Shown: positions 41,895 through 52,006 of the stretch, in pieces
Position numbering within the stretch: the first letter of the stretch is position 1
How the letters are laid out: each line of letters starts with the position of its first letter
Source: Gongronella butleri
Lineage: Eukaryota > Mucoromycota > Mucoromycetes > Mucorales > Cunninghamellaceae
Direction: 5' to 3'
DNA length: 64,000 bases
Assembly (NCBI GenBank): GCA_025201375.1
Contig: JAIWZP010000006.1
Coordinates: 682,001 to 746,000, forward strand
Position numbers and translations under genes: made by a program
The notes under the pieces: generated by a model
Databases searched by the model: none
What the model saw: only the letters and a program-made list of their open reading frames with translations
Told to the model about the DNA's origin: nothing

Positions 41895-43668
41895 GGAATG
41901 GAAAGAAAAACAAAGTTTAGCAGATGACGGCGCCTATCCACCCTTGAATCTTGTCTTTCAAGCCCCGCGGCGCGCCAAAACCCTTTATCCTGCTCGACAG
42001 AGTGCGCATTTATTATAAATACAGGAAAGATGGAAGAGATTGGGGATGCAAAAGTGAAAAAAGAGAGAGAAAAAATGAAAAAAAAAGAAGAGGGGATATC
42101 ATCGGATGGGGGGAAACATGGCAACGTGGGGTGTATGTGTGTCTGAGGTTGGTGCGGAGTGGGGCAAAAGGTCGATTACATGACGGTGCAGCATTTCCAT
42201 TTACTGTTCAACGGCGTGAATGGATCTTCTTTGACATGACCCCAGACAGATGGCAGTAGAGGATCTTGTGTCGCTTGACAATAATCAATCAATCTGTATT
42301 GAACAATGGACTGTGAGACAAGATGACACTTTTTGTTTTCTTTTTTTCTCTTTTTTATTTGATTTGGGCGTACGATTGAGCCGCTTGACTGACAGGCACA
42401 CGCGTGGTGTCAAGGTGCATCTTGAGATTTTGATTCTGTGTCAAGAGACGACGCAGCTTAAATTCGGCCAATTCTTCGCGTGTCCGGCGTGTCATCGTTT
42501 CCCTAGTCATCGTTTTTTAAAAAAAAGAAAGAAAGCAAAAAGAAGGAGGAAAAGGAACCAGACCTCGAAATTTTTTTTCCTTTGCATGCGCTACTTTCTT
42601 GGTCGTGACCATCTTGTGTCACAATTACACTGCATTTGGTTTGGCCCCCAGTTGCAACTCCCCAACTGGGCATCAGACGCGTATCATGTGATGAAGGACC
42701 AAGATCTATTGTTCTCCCCCTTTTTGCTCTTTTTTTTTTTTTTTTTGCCAAAAAAGCACTGCCATGCGTCTCGGTGGCGTCCCACCGGCGTAATGGCCAT
42801 AAGGCCAGATGCCATATCTAATTTGAGTGCTTGCCGTGGCGTGCTGTTCACCCAGAGCAACACACTTTTTTGACAGAGGAGCTGGAAATGCTGTTTTTGA
42901 TTATTTGATCTGAATTGAACTGGACAAACTTCATTGGGCGACGCGTCAAAAAGTAGCGAATGGCCTTCGAATATCTTTTGGAGCAGATCAGTCCGTAATT
43001 TACCTCGATTGTGCAAGGTGCTAATATGCGACGTTGCCGATTTTTCGCGCAAAATAATAGAAAACCGAATTTCTGGTCATTGGCTGGGCCCAAACTCGCG
43101 CATGAGGGTCATTTACGCCTAGTTTGACAGTAAAAATGGAATATAGAAGCATGGTTTACCAGTTTAAATCTGCACGAGGCGCAATTGAAGATTTTTTTTC
43201 TCGGTTCCAACTAGTTTGACGAAAGCACACTGTAAAAAGAGCTTGCAGGCACCTATGCAAGGCTCTACACGAAGTACTACTACATTGCTACGAAAAACCA
43301 ACATTGCCGCGCTCTAGTCCATCGTACAGAGGGTTTGCCTGCAGCCAATGGAGGGGTATGTCACTTTTTCCATTGGCGGCGTGGAGAACATTATAACAGT
43401 GAGAACAAAAAAAATGATAAAATGTGCCATCACGCCACTTTTTATTTTCTTACGCACAGGGTGGCCGCGCACCCAGTTGTACGACGTCACGCACGCATAT
43501 TTCGTTGATTTTAGGGTGGTCCACAAAAGAAATTGGATAATACAACAACAAAATTACTTTTTTTTTTAATTTACAGTGAGGAGAGAGAGAGAAACACAAC
43601 CGGTATTTACATGAGTGATGAGCTAGCATAGACACTGGAAGGATAAAAAAACAACAGACCAAACAAAT
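41895..43668. other. Gene-free region, about 1.8 kb
   Basis: Between the TMEM70-like gene start and the 3' end of the YL1 gene. Open frames (for example 42250-42873) are broken by poly-T/poly-A and match nothing. The stretch 43080-43240 (ACAGTAAAAATGGAATA and flanks) faintly recalls the dispersed repeats but was not aligned firmly. Confidence 0.55.
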
Positions 43669-44861
43669 TTAGGCCTTTACTTTGCGTGTGCCGCGCTTGG
43701 GTTTAGGTTTTGGCGCGTCAATTGCATGTTTTGGCGACTCTTTGTCTGCTTCAGTCATGATGGTGTCTTCTGGTGGCGTGGCAGGCGTGGGTCCGTTCCG
43801 GATCAATGTGGCCCAATTGGCGGGGACGCCGTGTGCGCCGTTTGCGTCTGTTTCTTGGTGATGCGTGTACACGCCATGTGCCGGTGACCACGTGTACTTG
43901 TTGCGTGTGAGGTCCTTGAGCGTGGCATACGCGTGTACGTCGTGGTAGGGTATCTTTGTGACAGGATCTCTGTATTTTGCGGGTTTGCCGGTGAGTGGGC
44001 ATAGGATGGGCTGCACAGGGCGCGGCGGGCGATGTGCCCAGACGGCCAGCGACGGGATCAGGTCCAATTGGTCGAGTTGTTGATCCGACAGGCCGGCCGT
44101 GTCGATTTGCTTTGTCGGATGTGGGTGATCGTCAGATTTGTCGAGTGGGGGTAGCCCATTTGTGAAAAAGGTGATCAAATTGCGAGCCTGCATCTCGCCG
44201 GTGCGATTGGAGTGGAACGGCGCTTCCATGGCGGCGTCAATGTCATTCATTTCCGTGGCGGTGTTTTTGCCGTGGGCGTCGTCAGAGATGAGGATCATGC
44301 GACGCTCCTTTGGCCGCTCGGAGCCTTCGGTGAACGAGTGGAATCGCACAACAGGGCCTTCAATCTGCTTCTTCACCTTGACCTTGGCCTTGGATTGTCG
44401 TTCTTCCTCCAGACGCTGCCATTGCTCCAAAGAAGCACGATTTTCTTCCTCGGTCACTGCCGCTTCTGCAAGCAGCTCCTCTTGCGTCAATCGCTCCACC
44501 ACTCGCTTCGCCCGCTTCGGCTGCTGCGCCTAATAAATATTGGGGGGAGGGGATTTTGAAAAAAAAAGAGATTGTTTATTTCACTTGTGACCGTGTCCTC
44601 ATGCGGCGCACCCGCAAACGTGGCGCTTTCCTGACCTTGCGTTCTTTCTCTTGTCGGAGCTGTGCTTGCACCGCCATTCGATTCAGCATCGTCTGCGCGC
44701 GCAGAGACTGTCTGCTGCCGCTGAATTCCGCAGGTGGCGCAGCCTCAGGCGCGGTTCGTGTTGATGATTCCGTACGTTTCGGTGTCTTTTTGGGTTTGGG
44801 TGCTGCCGGCTTTTTGATTTTGCCTGCTGCCACAGGCGCTGCTTTGGACGGGCCGCGGCGA

Positions 44862-44908
<47 letters not shown>

Positions 44909-45371
44909 AAGTGTGAATGGGAGTCCAATTGAGGGTTCAATGGATCGTTTTGAATCAAAAATCCAGTTTTACCTCACGTTCTTGGCGCTGGATCTGCTTT
45001 TCCTCTGCAGCTGCCTGACGCGCGTGCTCCTCCTCGCCCTCGGAGGCCTCCATATCAAAGTCAGAATCTAGGGTATCCGGTGCCTCGCCTGCATAAACGT
45101 CAAATTCAAGGAAAACACGTGTCGTGAGCAACTTTTTATCATTTCTGCGCGTCTTTTTCTATCATTCTCGTTCGGACCTTCGTCGGTGAACTCTTCGTCA
45201 TCTGATTCATCGTCAAATAGCTCCTCCATGTCAATTTCTTTGTCGATGAGCGCTTGCATTCTAAAAAAAAAAAAGGGCCCGGCTTGAGCGCTTTCTACGG
45301 GGGTCAGCGCATGTTCCTCTTTACCTGTTGCCAGCATTGGCACGCCGCGAGCGTTGAAGAGCAAACGACAT
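43669..45371 (-). CDS. YL1/Swc2 (VPS72) subunit of the SWR1-type chromatin remodeller
   Basis: Exons 45371-45325, 45260-45178, 45088-44973, 44863-44636 and 44529-43669 give 444 residues. The N-terminus MSFALQRSRRANAGNRM and the acidic block EELFDDESDDEEFTDEG form the H2A.Z-H2B binding region. A coiled, Gln/Glu/Lys-rich middle and a VKKQIEGPVVRFHS motif follow. The C-terminal YL1_C motif is CPLTGKPAKYRDPVTKIPYH. YL1/Swc2 recognises nucleosome-free DNA and H2A.Z for SWR1/SRCAP. Intron 2 uses a weak GTCCGA donor, required by phase. Intron 3 ends in a 36-nt homopolymer that reads as poly(A) just before AAG. Confidence 0.92.
44865..44900. repeat. Poly(T) homopolymer, 36 nt, in a YL1/Swc2 intron
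   Basis: On the coding (minus) strand this is poly(A) ending in the acceptor AG of exon 4, so the branch-acceptor region has no polypyrimidine tract. Confidence 0.9.
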
Positions 45372-45674
45372 GTCAGTGGTGATTTGGGGGGGGGGAAGAA
45401 AAAAAGAGTGAGAAAAAGAGAGAAAAATAAAAAAAGGGAAATGAGGAGGTGCACGACAGTCAAAAAGAGGGCTCCTTTTTTATGTTTTTTTTTCGTGTCT
45501 CATAATTCGCCGACCGCCCGTGCACGCGCTCTTTCCTTGCCAAATCATTTTCTTTCTTTCTTTCTTTTCAAACCAAACATAAGCAATCTAAATTCTGCTA
45601 CCATTTATAATGCGAGTCTATGATGCCATACAATGGATCGTTTATTTATTTATTATATTAAGATTTAAAAGGGG
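45372..45674. other. Intergenic region (YL1 start / HTH protein stop)
   Basis: About 300 nt with purine-rich DNA above the YL1 start and AT-rich DNA towards the stop of the HTH gene. Nothing else seen. Confidence 0.55.
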
Positions 45675-46979
45675 TCAAATCAGAACGACAAAGGGGATCT
45701 CGTCCAAAAAAGTAATGTTCTTATGCGTGATGGCACTAGTGATTGCGTCCCTGTGTTTTTCTCTGGGAGGCAAATTGAGTCGTATTCTCGTCTTGTTGAC
45801 GGTCGTGGAAGAGACACCACAAAATTTGGCTATTTTACGATGGCTCATGTCTGTATTCATAAGGAGATGCGCGATGTCGTCCCTTTTTTCAGACGTCAGG
45901 CTCCAGGGACGGCCGTCATTGTTCTCGCGCTGCGTCTTCTTTTGCACCTGGTACTCCATTGTGTTTCTCTTGACGCCCGTGGCAGCCACTACCTGACTAA
46001 CCGTCATGCCTTGCATAAGGAGCTGCTTGATCTCACTTTGTAGCATCGGATCACAGCGTCGGCGAATCCGCCCTGGAAGCTTGTCGATGCCGTACTTGTG
46101 GAAGACCTTGGTTGCGTTGTTCAGCGAGACATCGGCCGCCTCTGCGGCCTTGGCGACGGTCGCGCCCTTAAGGAGAAGCTTTCTGATCTGTTCCGTCTTT
46201 GCAGGGGTCAGCGGGCGATTGAAGCGCCTGGGGATCGCCTCGGGGATTTGGTGGTGCGCGCGTCGTCTTGTCACCGTGGCGGCCGAAACACCCGTGATCT
46301 TGACAATTTCTTTGGATGGCACGCCTTGCTTCAGTAGACGATGGATGAGCTGGCCCGTCTCAGCGCTGACGGTCGGCTTTAGGCAAGGGATGTTGAGCTT
46401 ATTGCGAGTGTGGTAGACAGTGTGGACGCTGACATTGCATTCTTTTGCAATTTCCACCATTGGCTTTTCTGTCATGAGAAGAAGTTCCTTGACTTTATCC
46501 TTGGCCTCCTTGCTGTATCTGGTGCTGGTGCTGGTCACGACATTGCCTATTTTCTTCTTCATTTTCACCACGGTTGCTGTGCAGACATTGCATGCCTTGG
46601 CGATCGCAATTGATGACATGCCATCAAGCACCAGCCTTTTGATCTTGTCGTCCTTGTATTGCTTCAATTTGTCCATGGCAATCACATATTTCTTGCGCTC
46701 CCGACCAAGCTGTTTCGCAGACAAGCCAACCAGAGGTGCAATGCTTTCGATCGACATGCCGCTGAAAAAGAGGTCCCTGATTTTTTTCTCTGTCTGTGCG
46801 TCGACACCAGCGCCAGAAACGCCTTTTTGCGGAAACAATTGTTCAGTGAGGATGTCGAGCACCTCGTCCCTGGTGATCTGACAGGTCTCCGCCACAGTGG
46901 ATATGTCCTCTCCACTTTCAAGAAGTGTCTTAACCTCTGCATACTTGAGACGTGCAGCGGTCATGGTGTCTCGGCCCAT
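45675..46979 (-). CDS. Protein of eight tandem helix-turn-helix units, function unknown
   Basis: Single exon, 434 residues from the ATG at 46979 (MGRDTMTAARLKY), chosen because the frame upstream translates a poly-A tract. It consists of eight repeats of about 50 residues, at about 7-50, 59-101, 105-148, 153-200, 203-245, 257-300, 309-350 and 359-403. Each follows the plan K-I-x-x-L-L-x-x-G-x(2-4)-A/I-x-x-x-G/N-V-S-x-x-T-V-x-x-x-R-x-K, for example IHRLLKQGVPSKEIVKITGV and IRKLLLKGATVAKAAEAADV. This is the trihelical HTH fold of Hin-type recombinases and transposase N-termini. No recombinase, DDE or other catalytic domain is present. It probably wraps a long DNA site. Neighbours have introns and this gene has none. 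I know no named family with eight such units. Confidence 0.8.
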   Translation of the reverse strand: MGRDTMTAARLKYAEVKTLLESGEDISTVAETCQITRDEVLDILTEQLFPQKGVSGAGVDAQTEKKIRDLFFSGMSIESIAPLVGLSAKQLGRERKKYVIAMDKLKQYKDDKIKRLVLDGMSSIAIAKACNVCTATVVKMKKKIGNVVTSTSTRYSKEAKDKVKELLLMTEKPMVEIAKECNVSVHTVYHTRNKLNIPCLKPTVSAETGQLIHRLLKQGVPSKEIVKITGVSAATVTRRRAHHQIPEAIPRRFNRPLTPAKTEQIRKLLLKGATVAKAAEAADVSLNNATKVFHKYGIDKLPGRIRRRCDPMLQSEIKQLLMQGMTVSQVVAATGVKRNTMEYQVQKKTQRENNDGRPWSLTSEKRDDIAHLLMNTDMSHRKIAKFCGVSSTTVNKTRIRLNLPPREKHRDAITSAITHKNITFLDEIPFVVLI

Positions 46980-47096
46980 GTTGACATGAATGAACAAAAC
47001 AAAAAAAAAAAAAAAAGAAGCGCAGCGCGCCCTTGAACAATTGCCTTTTGAATTGATTTCAGTCTCCGCAGGACGCGAAACGCGCCGAGCGCTTGA

Positions 47097-47315
47097 ATGG
47101 ATATTGATGGAGAAGCATCTGGAGGTAACAATGGCAGCGGCAGTCAATTTTTGGCTTTTGACACGTCCGTGCCCGACCAAATCGCGTCCGCGATGGAGAT
47201 CAAGCACCCTTTTCAAACGGCGGGACACGCGCCGTCCAAAAAGGCTCCAGCCAAGTCCGCCATGCGCTCAAACAGATCCACCGTATCAGCCAAGCGCGTC
47301 AGATTTTTCGGATAA
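47097..47315 (+). CDS. Small protein with RVxF-like PP1-docking motif (uncertain gene)
   Basis: An open frame of 72 residues, MDIDGEASGGNNGSG..., starts 118 bp from the divergent HTH gene. Residues 45-72 are basic (SKKAPAKSAMRSNR) and end in AKRVRFFG; KRVRF fits the RVxF motif by which regulators bind protein phosphatase 1. The stop follows at once. Just before it, another frame opens and stays open to 47592 with strongly coding-like Ser/Thr/Gln composition, so the gene may continue after a frameshift or an intron I could not place. No homologue recognised. Confidence 0.4.
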   Translation: MDIDGEASGGNNGSGSQFLAFDTSVPDQIASAMEIKHPFQTAGHAPSKKAPAKSAMRSNRSTVSAKRVRFFG

Positions 47316-47592
47316 TGCATCCGATTCGCCATTGACAGCGTCCTCATCGAAATCGATCGCCTCGTCGTCCAAATTAGACGAATCTCATACCAAGTCATCC
47401 ACGTCTCAAGCCAAATCGACAGCAGCTGCCTCCCAGTCCCAATTGAACGCGTGTCCATCTCATTCAACCGCGTCGTTGTCCATATCGACCACTCCTCAGC
47501 ACGATTCAAGCGCGTCTTCTCCCAATACCGGCGCATTTCAAGCCAACCCGAGCTCAAGTCAAGACCAGTCATCCACGACAACTGGTTCCTAA
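47285..47592 (+). other. Ser/Thr-rich open frame, possible continuation of the preceding gene
   Basis: In the frame +1 relative to the RVxF ORF, from about 47285, the DNA encodes a low-complexity Ser/Thr/Ala/Gln stretch (SDFSDNASDSPLTASSSKSI and on) stopping at 47590-47592. The wobble bias looks coding. No splice pair joining the two frames was found. Confidence 0.3.
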
Positions 47593-47922
47593 AATCCTCC
47601 TGGCTATACTATCCACGACAATCCACGCAACACCATGACGGCCTTGATCCTGTTCGTACTTTGAAGCATTTTTAACCCAAATTCGTAAATTGAGCCTTCC
47701 TCTTTTGCTTCTTCTCCCCCCTCCCCCATCGTCTGTCTAGCATGTCACACGCTCTTCATTGAGTTCGAATAAAAAAAAAAATAAGCGCAATTGCGCCCGA
47801 TTCAGAGAAAAATTAAGAATTGACAAATATGTGCCATCCGACAGTGCCAAAATGAAAAAATGGGCGTCGTCCGCATATTCCAACAAAATAAAGTGATAAT
47901 TTATGGATTTAATGTCCGTTGC
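47593..47922. other. Intergenic, convergent with AFI1; no gene seen
   Basis: 330 nt between the end of the Ser-rich frame and the AFI1 stop. An A run near 47771 and AT-rich DNA suggest poly(A) signals. Confidence 0.5.
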
Positions 47923-50600
47923 TTAGGCGCCCACAGCTACGGAACGCGCCAATGTCTCTGACAGGCGGTCAAAGGTCATTTTATGGTATCTTGACAAGCT
48001 TTGCACGAAGCGACGGCCCGTCTACATGGAAAATAAAGAGAAATGAGATCGTCCGTGCGCAGAATCAGGGCAAAAGCACGCCATTCTTACCGGATTGCGA
48101 TCCAGTCGCTGGAACAATTCCACTGTATATTGCCTAACAATAAACGAGGAGTGGAAGAGGCCAACGGCCAAGGGACTTAGGCCTCCATGCTGTTGTGGCA
48201 GATACGAGAGAAACTTTAAAAAGAAGCGGCGCATGAGCCGGCGTCCAAGAAGCACGCATTTTTCTTATTTTTCGTTCATTTTTTTTCTTTTTCTTGGGAC
48301 CTACCTCGATGATTTGGCGCTCGGTGACCACGTTGTTGAGGAATGCCTCGTAAATGACGAGGACCTCCTTCTCGGGCAGGTTGCGAAGCAATTTCAGCTT
48401 GGCGACCTGGCGATGGATGTCGACATTTTTGAGGCTGGATTGCTGGCGCCATTGTACGAAATCCTGTAAATGCAAATATACCCCACCATTGAAAAGAAAT
48501 AAGCTTTTTTGATCCATTCTTTTGGATCGCAGGTTTCAGATTGCCAATGTATCAGCAATAACACGTACCTTTTGATAATAATTGTACGACAACGATTGTC
48601 GCCAACCTTCAAATCTGCCAGCATTGGCGAGCAACTCGCGTTGTTTGGTGGCCTCGTCCGGTAAAACGTAGCCAATGCCTAGCAAGCCAGTCGGATCGGC
48701 GTCTTGGTCGCGGGGCCATTCAGTCTTTGTCTCTTGGTACACGCTTTCCTCATATTGGGACGCCAACCGCACAAAGCGGTACACATAATCTTGGAATTTT
48801 GCACGAATGGCCGTCTCGCCATAGTGTGCCTGGATCGCTTGCAGCACCTGCAATAAACAAAAAAAAAAAGACACGATGAGACCATGGCGAGAGTCGTGAT
48901 GCGATGCAATGGCGTCTTACATCATTCATAAATTCAGTGTCATAGTCCTTGCTCGACTTGTCGTCAGAGCGAGACGCCGAGCTGGCGGATGCACCCGTTG
49001 CGCGGCTGATGGATCGCGCCGCAAAGCCGTCTTCAAAGTAGCCAAGCGATGTTTTGCGATTGCCAGCGCCGACCGTGTTCTGGATGTCCTTGCTGACCGT
49101 GATTTTGCCCGTTTCAATATTGCACAGAATATCCCACCACGCCGTGTGTTCCTCGTATGTTGGGTTTGTCACGCCAGCAATGAATCCAGGACTGACGCGT
49201 ATAAAAAAAAAAGAGTCAGACGCGCGCAATTCGATTTTTTTCTCCATTTCTCCATTTTTTTTACCACTGCAGCAGGTCGTCGACGCTTGAGAGATTGGTG
49301 TAGGGGAATGCACGCTCTGTGAATCCGCGCAAGACGGTGCCGGATCCGCTGCCCATGGCACAGGCCGCGAGGACGTAATTGGCGACCTCGCCGGACGGAT
49401 GACCATAGCCGAGAAACACGATGCGCTTTTGTGTCAGCAGGCCATTGAGCAGGATCATGATAGGGTGCGTCGACGCGCCGGGCGAATCAAGGTGTGGATG
49501 ATGTGGATTTGCGCTGCTAGCCTGATTCTGCGGCGCAAACGTCGTGATCAGCTTGATCAATGAGAACTAGGATGAAAAAAAAATGAGCCCATGATGCCCA
49601 ACCGCAGCAATAAAAAATAACTTACATCGCCGACTTCCTCGTCATTCATGGTCAATGGCACGCGAATGGGCAGCTTGATGCCGTCGTAGACAATCTTTGT
49701 TTCGTAAAAATGTCTGTCCTTGCCGCCGAGGGACGTGAGCAGCTTTTGTTGGCCCGACGTGAGGTCGATAAAGGTCCCACGGCGCAGCAGGTGCTTTTGA
49801 TCGATTGTCTGCTGCTCGTACGACGCGTCGTCCGCTGCAGGCGACTCGGGTTCCTCCATTTGGAACATCTCCTCAAACATGGACTTGTCGTCCGTCGCAC
49901 GGAGCACCTGTCGCTCGTGCCAGCTCAGCAATGGCATCTTGCTCAGATCCATCGCGTTCACAGCCTCGTACAGCGACACGAGCACGTCCTTGGATGGCGT
50001 TTGAAAGTACTTTTCCATCGCAAGCAGCAGCGCAGGCTAAAAAAAAAAGGGGGAGAAAAAGTGTGAATTTAGTGTGCGTTGCCTTTTTTCTCGATTTTTT
50101 ACCTTGTAAATGTGGAGAAAGCGATGCTGAGTACAAATGGCCATTGCTTTGACATGCGCACCTCTATGCAAAAAAAGACGTAAAATAAGAGATCAGCATC
50201 TTTTTGGGTCTTTTTGTGCCATTGAGTAATTTTTACCGTCTTGCGCTGGCGTCGTGTTGCGTGCGGACCAAATTGAGGACATAGAGCAATGGCTTGTCCT
50301 TGTCGGACCGCTCAATTTGCTTTTCGTTGGTCATATCCGGGATCATCTGGTTTAAATAAAAAATGGTCCAGTCCTCGGACCGCAAGTGCGCGCCATCGGG
50401 CAACATGAGCTCGGAAAGCACACTGTAGCAGTAAAGAGGGACGTCAGGTGGGTAGGACGGGGTCATCAAGAGGCCAATTATTATTACCTTTCATCGGTGC
50501 CTGTGTCCTTTGGGTATTGATACGCCAGCGAGGCGCCTTTATCAATGTTGAATTCTGCCAGCAGAATGAATTGGACGTGCTGCTGTGCGCCGTCTGTCAT
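47923..50600 (-). CDS. Afi1-like Arf3-interacting protein (DENN-related, polarity/vesicle traffic)
   Basis: Ten exons, 50600-50488, 50422-50237, 50163-50103, 50036-49626, 49566-49265, 49191-48921, 48847-48569, 48463-48305, 48213-48091 and 48021-47923, join in phase to 667 residues. The N-terminal Afi1 domain reads [51 protein letters not shown] and [15 protein letters not shown]. The DENN-like core has [36 protein letters not shown] and [16 protein letters not shown]. The end carries TGRRFVQSL. In yeast Afi1 binds the GTPase Arf3 at the plasma membrane and helps set polarised distribution. Every splice join keeps the family reading frame, including [14 protein letters not shown] across an intron. 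Confidence 0.93.
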
Positions 50601-51578
50601 CGTAACGTCGTTTGGGGGGAGGAAAAAGGACGGGCGGGTGCAAGGAGAGCGAGCAAAAGGGAGCAAAACGACAAAAAAAGGGGGGGAGGAAACTAATTTG
50701 GGCGTCATGAAATTCCAGCACTTTGGGTGGCCTGTGTAACATCACCAGTATGATCCTTGGGTTGCCAGGGAAAGTTGTCCCGACGCGCTATGGTCCATCT
50801 TTTTGCCTTTTTTCCACGCTGTATTTTGTGTTTTTCTTTTTAGTTTTGCTTTTAATAATGGTCATTGGGATGCTTTTTTTTTAAATGAATTTCATAGAAT
50901 AGCCTAGGCACGGGACGCGACAATGAAGCAATTCCCGCTGGATCCATAAAAGGTGATTCTTGCCTCCGTCTAGAGCGCGCGATCCATGGCTTTTCATCAA
51001 GTTGAAAGCTTGTCTCATCGTGAATTGATTAATCTCATTGTTGTACACCCCCCTTGGGCGTGATTTTTTGCTCGGCGCGGTGTCGCCTACCACATTAAAA
51101 AAGAAAAAAGACACAGCCTGGAGCACTGGTTCCCTCATTTGTCGTCAATTTGTAAATCTCGTCAGATTTGATGCTAAACCTAAAGATGCAGTGGCATTGG
51201 CGATCGTGTCATGGTATTTCAACCTTCTGTGGCTCGACAAGTGAGGTGGTGCAGTCTCAGAAAGGCAACGTCAAGAGCGGGGCGGGGAAATTATCGGCTG
51301 TCAATGACAACCTGAACGGGGACACAAGGAATGCGGCTTGAAATCCGCCACCAATTCTATTCTATTCTTCGTCGTAGACTCACTAATTCTCCCACATTAT
51401 ACCTTGAATAGCAACGGGGGAGACGTACCCGTGCTCATTGCTCTGCAATTTTCGTCACAAGCTCTCTCTTTATTTTTTTTAATCTCTTTTCACTCTTTCT
51501 CTCTCTCTCTCTCTTTTTTTTTTATTCTGTTTCATCCTTAAAAATAATCTCTATTAGACTGGCCAGAGTCTTTGCGCA
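50601..51578. other. Divergent intergenic region (AFI1 / NoxR), no gene seen
   Basis: Nearly 1 kb containing both promoters. No supported open frame. A CT-rich stretch (51460-51540) lies just upstream of the NoxR-like start. Confidence 0.55.
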
Positions 51579-51962
51579 ATGGATATTAAAGTACATGTTC
51601 CCTGTTTTGGTGTAATTCACTTGACTGACGCGCATTTTTTGTCTTTTTTTTTTTTACCATCTTTCCAGCGTGAATTTCGGCGCTGGCAACTTGCCTGCAA
51701 TGCACTCAGCAACAATGAATACCAGCAAGCCTTGGGCGCCTTTTCGGTAAGCGGAATGACCGCGACTTTGGAACGTCCAGACGCGTTAATTGAAAATCTC
51801 ACTTTTTTCGTGCCAACGTCGTCCATGATTATAGGCTTGCCAGTCAAGTGCCAAGCTACACTTTAACATGGGCATGATACACGCCATCCTTGGCCAGTAC
51901 AGGCACGCTGTAAGTTAAAAAAAAAACTTTTGTTGCAAAAAAATCGCGCGGAACTGACAGGC

Positions 51963-52006
<44 letters not shown>

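Noticed and set aside
42250..42873. 207-codon plus-strand frame in the 42-43.6 kb gap
   Set aside because: Composition is that of random AT-rich sequence with homopolymer-coded Phe and Lys runs; no domain or splice partner.
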